A stretch of 15,639 nucleotides of DNA from DASTGO01 sp035719045 (GTDB lineage: Bacteria > Actinomycetota > Actinomycetes > Actinomycetales > Kineosporiaceae): the NCBI GenBank assembly GCA_035719045.1, contig DASTGO010000210.1:1-15639 (forward strand), in the 5' to 3' direction. The notes beneath the pieces are model-generated. The model saw nothing but the letters and a program-made list of their open reading frames with translations, ran no database searches and was not told where the DNA came from. Positions 11,714 through 15,639 of the stretch are shown here, piece after piece. Position 1 is the stretch's first letter. Each line of letters begins with the position of its first letter. Position numbers and translations under genes: made by a program.

Positions 11714-13312
11714 ATGGGCGACAGCAGCCTGCTCGGGCGCGACCGGGCGCCGGCCGGAGCGAACAGCGCACCGGCGGGCCGTCCAGGGACCGGCACAGCA
11801 GCCGGCAGCCCGTACCATGCCTGCGTCCAGGCGGCCTGGCGGACCGCCGCGGAACGTGGGCTGCCCGCGCTCGCCCTGGTCCCGCTCACAGCGGCCGCAC
11901 CGCCCACCCGACGGGCGGTGCCGCGGCAGCCCGGTGGCGGTGGCACCCAGCCGGCGACGGGCCCCGACCTCTCCGCGCCGGATCCGGGTGGGTCCCGGAC
12001 GGCGGAGCCGGCGCCCGATCCCGAGGCCGCTGGCCTGCCTGCACCGGGGCCGCAGCCCGGTGCGTACCTGGTGCGCTGGGCGAATCCCGCCCTGCTGGAA
12101 CTGCTCGGGCTGGACCACACCGAGGTGGTCGGGCGGACCCTGGCCGACCTGCCCGCCGACGGTCCGACCGCCTGGTCGACGGTGATCCGCCGACTGCTGC
12201 GCGGGACCAGCGCGGACACCTCCGCCGTGGTTCGCCGCCCGGACGAGTCCCGGCAACCGGTCACCGTGGACCTGTGCCGGCTCGGCCAGGGGACGCAGGG
12301 CTGGCTGGTCACCCTGCATCCGGCCACCGATGCCGAGCAGGCGGCGCGGACCGCTCTGCGCGAGGCCGAGCACCGGTTCCGGGCGCTGGCCGAGCACGCC
12401 CCCACCGGGATCTTCCTGTCCGATGCCGGGGTACGGCTGGGCTACCTCAACGCCCGGTTCGCGCACCTGTTCGGCGCCGAACCGCATCAGTTGCTGGGCA
12501 ACCGGTGGCTGGAGTCGATCCACCCCGACGACCTGCCGAAGGTGTACGACACCCTGCAGTGGGTGCTGGGCGGCCAGGCCGCCGAGGTGACCGTGCGGCT
12601 GCGGCCGGACGGCGGGCAGCGCTGGGTCTTCCTCCGGGTGGCCCCGACCACCACCCCGGCCCGGGCTGCCGGTTTCGTCGGGACCGCCGAGGACGTCACC
12701 AGCCGGCGGGCGTGGGAGGAGCGGATCTCCTACCAGGCCCAGCACGACCCGCTGACCGGCCTGCTGCACCGCGGGCGGCTGGCCGAACTGCTGCGGGAGA
12801 AGCTGAACAGCAATCGTGCCCTGGACCGCGAGCTGGCCGTGGTCCTGCTCGACCTGGACCGGTTCCGCGACGTCAACGACATGTTCGGGCATGAGGCCGG
12901 GGACCGCCTGCTGGTCGAGGTGGCCACCCGCCTGCGGCGTACCGCCCGTGACCAGGACACGCTGGCCCGGCTGTCCGGGGACCAGTTCGTCGTCGTCCTC
13001 GGCGGGGTCCGCGCCGCGGGCCAGGCCGAGATCGCCGTGCGTCGGCACCTGGAGCAGTTCGGCCCGGCCTTCCGGCTGGGCGGTGACGAGGTGCGCCTGA
13101 CCGCCTGCGCAGGGGTCGCTCTGCCCGTCCACCGCGACACCCCCGACGGCCTGCTGACCTCCGCGAGCACCCTGCTGATGCGTGCCAAGCGGACCGGTCC
13201 CGGCAGCTACCAGGTCGGGGCTGAGGGCCTGCCCGACGCTGGGGCGGATGGGGCTGGAGACGCCGAGGGCCGGCCCGATGCCGGGGCGGATGGGGCTGGA
13301 GGCGCGTCATGA
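11714..13312 (+). CDS. PAS-PAS-GGDEF protein with altered active-site motif
   Basis: The ATG follows a CAGGGGG SD; the frame extends upstream to 11081 without similarity. The 532-residue cytoplasmic product has a Pro/Ala-rich N-terminal stretch, a PAS-like segment (about 118-205, RWANPALLELLGLDHTEVVG), a second PAS with PAC (about 215-332, RFRALAEHAPTGIFLSDAG and IHPDDLPKVY), then GGDEF (about 338-502, YQAQHDPLTGL, LLDLDRFRDVNDMFGHEAGD). The signature reads SGDQF (421-425): the second Gly, the Asp and the Phe remain, but the first Gly is Ser and the catalytic Glu is Gln. Asp380 is present. An inhibitory-site RxxD (Arg412-Asp415) lies exactly five residues before the motif. Diguanylate cyclase activity is doubtful; c-di-GMP binding is plausible. 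The C-terminus is a 14-residue duplication. It overlaps the HDOD gene by 4 nt. Confidence 0.9.
   Translation: MGDSSLLGRDRAPAGANSAPAGRPGTGTAAGSPYHACVQAAWRTAAERGLPALALVPLTAAAPPTRRAVPRQPGGGGTQPATGPDLSAPDPGGSRTAEPAPDPEAAGLPAPGPQPGAYLVRWANPALLELLGLDHTEVVGRTLADLPADGPTAWSTVIRRLLRGTSADTSAVVRRPDESRQPVTVDLCRLGQGTQGWLVTLHPATDAEQAARTALREAEHRFRALAEHAPTGIFLSDAGVRLGYLNARFAHLFGAEPHQLLGNRWLESIHPDDLPKVYDTLQWVLGGQAAEVTVRLRPDGGQRWVFLRVAPTTTPARAAGFVGTAEDVTSRRAWEERISYQAQHDPLTGLLHRGRLAELLREKLNSNRALDRELAVVLLDLDRFRDVNDMFGHEAGDRLLVEVATRLRRTARDQDTLARLSGDQFVVVLGGVRAAGQAEIAVRRHLEQFGPAFRLGGDEVRLTACAGVALPVHRDTPDGLLTSASTLLMRAKRTGPGSYQVGAEGLPDAGADGAGDAEGRPDAGADGAGGAS
13223..13306. repeat. Two tandem 42-bp units at the GGDEF C-terminus
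   Basis: Units 13223-13264 and 13265-13306 share most bases, including the identical 19-bp GGGGCGGATGGGGCTGGAG. They encode EGLPDAGADGAGDA and EGRPDAGADGAGGA in frame at the very end of the GGDEF protein. The array ends 2 bp before the ATGA overlap with the HDOD gene, so copy-number change would alter the tail but not the coupling. Confidence 0.9.
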
Positions 13313-14130
13313 CCGCCGATGTCGCGGAGATCCTGCTCGCCGGTCACGAGCACCTGCATGCCAGGGCTGCCGCCGCGGCCCACGTCCTGCAGGTGGTCGA
13401 CGACCCCGACGCCGGGGCGCAGGAGGTGGCCCGGGCGCTCGGGCAGGACGCCGTGCTCGCCGCCCGCGTGCTCCGGCTGGCGAACTCCCCCTACTACGGG
13501 CTGGGCGGCCGGGTCAGCACGCTGCCGTTCGCGGTGTCGCTGATCGGGTTCCAGGTGGTGCGCAGCCTCACCGTCATCGCGGCGGCCGGGCTGGACGCCG
13601 CCGACGGCTCCCCGCCGGGGTTCTGGCGGGCGGCGGCCCTCTGCGCCACCGCGGCCGAACAGGTGGCCCCGGCGCTGGAGGCCGACCCCGGCGACGCGTT
13701 CTCCCTCGGCCTGCTGCACATGTTCGGCGCCGCCCTGCTGCACCAGCACGCCCCGCTGGAACGGCTCTGCCTCCCGGAACCGCAGGACCTGGGGGAACTG
13801 GCCGCGGCGGAGACCAAGGGCTATGGGATCAGCCATGACGAGCTCGGCGCCCGGATGCTGGCGAAGTGGCATTTCCCGGACCGGATCAGCGGCCTGATCG
13901 CCCGCCACCACCAGCCCCTGCTGCCGGGAGCCTCACCGCTGGAACGGGACCTGCAGACCGCACGCCTGCTCACCCATCAGCTGCTGGTCGGCGAGACCGG
14001 TCCGGCCGACGCCGAGGCGGTGGTCCAGGCGACCGAGGCCCGGATCCTGCCCGAAGAGCTGCCGCCGCTCCTGGAGCAGATCGCCGAGCGTTCGCAGGCC
14101 CTGCTCGACGGGCTGCAGCCCCGCCACTGA
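13309..14130 (+). CDS. HDOD-domain signalling protein
   Basis: The start overlaps the GGDEF stop (ATGA), implying translational coupling. The 273-residue product is essentially one HDOD domain (about 10-205). RVLRLANSPYYGLGGRV (53-69) and LPFAVSLIGFQVVRSLTV (72-89) are hallmark segments. LGLLHMFGAALLHQHAP (133-149) occupies the place of the HD motif and, as usual for HDOD, lacks metal-binding His-Asp. KWHFPDRISGLIARHH (186-201) is also typical. HDOD proteins are non-enzymatic relatives of HD phosphohydrolases and act as output or scaffold modules, often beside c-di-GMP proteins. With its PAS-GGDEF partner it probably forms a two-protein sensory unit. It ends directly against the convergent sigma-factor gene with no intervening base. 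Confidence 0.92.
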   Translation: MTADVAEILLAGHEHLHARAAAAAHVLQVVDDPDAGAQEVARALGQDAVLAARVLRLANSPYYGLGGRVSTLPFAVSLIGFQVVRSLTVIAAAGLDAADGSPPGFWRAAALCATAAEQVAPALEADPGDAFSLGLLHMFGAALLHQHAPLERLCLPEPQDLGELAAAETKGYGISHDELGARMLAKWHFPDRISGLIARHHQPLLPGASPLERDLQTARLLTHQLLVGETGPADAEAVVQATEARILPEELPPLLEQIAERSQALLDGLQPRH

Positions 14131-14712
14131 TCAGGCGCTGGCCCGGACCCGCCGCCGCGGCCGCGAACCGGCGTCCAGCATCCGGGTCAGGTCCTCCCTG
14201 GCCCGGGCCACCCGGGACCGGATCGTCCCCACCGGGCAGCCACAGGCCAGGGCTGCCTCGGCGTACTCCAGCCCGATGACCTGGGTGAGCACGAACGCCT
14301 CCCGCCGGTCCGGGTCGAGCCGGCCGATCAGGTCCCGGACCCCGACCTCCTCCGCGACATCCGCCTCGCGGCGGCGGGTGGCTGCGGGAGCTCCTGCCGC
14401 GGGTCCGGCGGGTTGCTCCGCGTCGGGGACCAGGGTCTCGGCGCCGCGGCGGCGGCGCAGCCGCAACTCGTCGGCGGCCACGTGCCGGGCCACCGCCAGC
14501 AGCCAGGTCCGCAGGCTGGAGTCACCGCGGAACCGGCTCAGCGACTGCCAGGCCCGCAGGTAGGTCTCCTGGGTGAGGTCGTCCGCCGACTGCACGTCGA
14601 CCAGATGCGCCAGGAAGCGCCAGACGTCGGTCAGGGTGGCGGTGACCAGGCGTTCGAGGGCAGCCGGATCCCCGGCCGGGGCGGACTGGGCGTCGAGCGG
14701 GCGGGCAGTCAC
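14131..14712 (-). CDS. sigC: SigC-like ECF RNA polymerase sigma factor
   Basis: The GTG at 14712 gives 193 residues. Region 2 contains DVWRFLAHLVDVQSADDLTQ (29-48), then ETYLRAW (49-55) and SSLRTWLLAVARHVAADELR (65-84). After an Ala/Pro-rich linker (95-118), region 4 has DRREAFVLTQVIGLEYAEAA (135-154) and CGCPVGTIRSRVARARE (157-173). These blocks match M. tuberculosis SigC closely as recalled (DVWRF, SADDLTQETFLRA, CGCPVGTIRSRVARAR), so SigC kinship is likely. No C-terminal SnoaL or extra domain is present. No SD is evident; the predicted ECF promoter would give a leader of about 13 nt. The divergent neighbour is a plausible anti-sigma factor, an unusual layout since the two normally share an operon. 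Confidence 0.9.
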   Translation of the reverse strand: MTARPLDAQSAPAGDPAALERLVTATLTDVWRFLAHLVDVQSADDLTQETYLRAWQSLSRFRGDSSLRTWLLAVARHVAADELRLRRRRGAETLVPDAEQPAGPAAGAPAATRRREADVAEEVGVRDLIGRLDPDRREAFVLTQVIGLEYAEAALACGCPVGTIRSRVARAREDLTRMLDAGSRPRRRVRASA

Positions 14713-14731
14713 GCTGCGTGATGCTACGGGC

Positions 14732-14756
14732 GACGACTGTCCCGCGGGCCCGTTCC
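14732..14756 (-). promoter_or_regulatory. ECF-type promoter motif for the sigma gene
   Basis: On the minus strand GGAAC (14756-14752) and CGTC (14735-14732) are spaced by 16 nt, the classic actinobacterial ECF layout. It is about 20 bp before the sigma start codon, which suggests autoregulation. Confidence 0.5.
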
Positions 14757-14827
14757 GGTCCCGTGATCGTGATCCGTCATCGAAGTGTCATCCGGGGCGG
14801 ACCGCCATCCGGTCCGGGCGGATGCCG

Positions 14828-14853
14828 GGAACTCCGGGCGCCGGACGGCCGAC
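14828..14853 (+). promoter_or_regulatory. Second ECF-like motif facing the anti-sigma gene
   Basis: GGAAC (14828-14832) and CGAC (14850-14853) are 17 nt apart, ending 9 bp before the GTG of the zinc-finger protein. Transcription would then begin at or near the start codon, consistent with the lack of an SD. The -10 is weaker than CGTC, so this is less certain than the minus-strand motif. Confidence 0.35.
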
Positions 14854-14862
14854 TACCTCCCC

Positions 14863-15639
14863 GTGACCGCTGCGATGACCTGCGCGCAGGCCCGTGAGGC
14901 CCTGTCCGCCGACCTCGACGGCGAGCCCGGACCGGACGGGCTGGCCGGCCACCTGGACGCCTGCCCGGCCTGCCGCGCCTGGCAGGACCGGCTGCACGAG
15001 CTCACCCGCGCGGTGCGCCTGGATCTGCCGAGCCCGCCCGCCGAACTGGCCGCCCGGGTGACCGCCGCATTGCAGGAGGCGGCTGTCATGGAGATGTCAT
15101 CCGCGCCGGGGCCCGAGCTGGAACCCCTGGTCTGCACCGCCGGGGCCGAGCCTGCACCCCCGACCGGGACCGCCGGGGCCAGGTACCCGGCCCGGGCCGG
15201 GCTCGGCCTGGTCGGGGGCCTGCAGGTGCTGCTCGCGGTGCGCGAGTTGCTGCCCGGTGCCGCCGATACCTCTGGCGTGCACCTGGAACATGAGGTGAGC
15301 TCCTTCGCCGTGGCGATCGGGGTGGCGATGCTGCTGGCGGCGGTGACCCCGCGCCGGGCCCGCGAGATGCTGCCCGTGGTGGCGGTCGCGGCCGGGCTGC
15401 TCGGCCTGACCGCTCTGGACGACGTCGTCTCCGGGCGGGTCCCGCCGGCTCATGAGTACCGGCACCTGCTCGCCGTGACGGGTCTGGCCCTGCTGGTCCG
15501 GCTCAGCCGGCGGGCGGGATCCGCAGGCCGCCCCCGGCCGGGGCGGCGGTGGCGGCCGTCCGGTCCGGGCGCCCGCGCCGCCGGGCGGACCGGCCTGCCG
15601 GTGATCCGGCTCCGTCGTCGCCGTTCGCCCCGCCGGACC
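14863..15639 (+). CDS. zf-HC2 membrane protein, putative anti-sigma factor, cut by right edge
   Basis: The frame from GTG 14863 (alternative ATG 14875) is open for 259 codons to the window end. The N-terminal zinc-binding anti-sigma motif is complete: Cys7 in TCAQAREALSADLDGE, then His30-x3-Cys34-x2-Cys37 in GHLDACPACRAW. After a Pro-rich linker (about 80-110), hydrophobic stretches near 113-130, 147-161, 169-185 and 201-213 suggest four membrane segments. A basic Arg-rich tail follows. The layout resembles M. tuberculosis Rv0093c-type proteins. The zinc finger would hold the sigma factor in the cytoplasm while the membrane part senses a signal. Its divergent position beside the SigC-like gene supports, but does not prove, that pairing. 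No SD is visible, so a leaderless start is possible. Confidence 0.85.
   Translation, partial: MTAAMTCAQAREALSADLDGEPGPDGLAGHLDACPACRAWQDRLHELTRAVRLDLPSPPAELAARVTAALQEAAVMEMSSAPGPELEPLVCTAGAEPAPPTGTAGARYPARAGLGLVGGLQVLLAVRELLPGAADTSGVHLEHEVSSFAVAIGVAMLLAAVTPRRAREMLPVVAVAAGLLGLTALDDVVSGRVPPAHEYRHLLAVTGLALLVRLSRRAGSAGRPRPGRRWRPSGPGARAAGRTGLPVIRLRRRRSPRRT

Noticed and set aside
11342..13132. Minus-strand open frame of 596 codons opposite the GGDEF gene
   Set aside because: Low-complexity shadow; the plus strand encodes recognisable PAS and GGDEF domains.
1..15639. CRISPR arrays, tRNAs, rRNAs, insertion sequences, integrases or attachment sites
   Set aside because: No regularly spaced repeats, cloverleaf with CCA-type end, transposase or integrase motifs were recognised. 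A tRNAscan/ISfinder run would settle this.

Overview
This window is high-GC DNA with actinobacterial hallmarks. These are GTG starts, Shine-Dalgarno (SD) sequences of the GGAGG type, an IdeR/DtxR regulator with every metal ligand at its classical position, an NlpC/P60 hydrolase behind a ydaO-type (c-di-AMP) riboswitch, and a SigC-like ECF sigma factor with a zf-HC2 membrane protein. The gene set suits Pseudonocardiales, but the genus cannot be fixed from the sequence alone.

Layout. (1) 1-2737, minus: a very large TPR-type protein whose C-terminus runs off the left edge. (2) 2910-3425, plus: an Imm-5-like putative immunity protein. (3) 3426-3854: no conventional gene. On the minus strand it holds what looks like a compact transcription unit: a promoter, a near-perfect anti-SD complement, a 12-codon ORF and a region able to fold into a three-way junction. 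(4) 3855-4538, minus: a RutE-like nitroreductase, divergent from ideR (4946-5650, plus), with two inverted repeats between them. (5) 5851-7090: promoter, c-di-AMP riboswitch, nlpC/P60 gene and a strong intrinsic terminator. (6) 7433-7927: HNH endonuclease. 8256-8732: universal stress protein with a possible DosR-like box upstream. (7) 8733-9458: a mostly gene-less stretch with an AT-rich palindrome, a clear terminator, a perfect 18-bp TetR-type palindrome and a minus-strand coding remnant that may derive from a CtaG-like membrane protein. (8) 9459-11400, plus: PIG-L deacetylase, translationally coupled winged-helix regulator, and SRPBCC protein. (9) 11714-14130, plus: PAS-PAS-GGDEF protein with an altered active-site motif (SGDQF) but an intact RxxD inhibitory site, overlapping an HDOD protein. 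(10) 14131-14712, minus: SigC-like ECF sigma factor. 14863 to the right edge, plus: zinc-finger membrane anti-sigma candidate, with GGAAC-type motifs facing both ways between the two.

How the genes fit together. Much of the window is signalling and stress physiology: c-di-AMP (riboswitch and cell-wall hydrolase), c-di-GMP (GGDEF/HDOD), iron (IdeR), a possible hypoxia link (Usp and DosR-like box) and an ECF sigma circuit. No prophage, insertion sequence, CRISPR array, tRNA or rRNA was seen. The least explained part is the minus-strand unit at 3509-3768.
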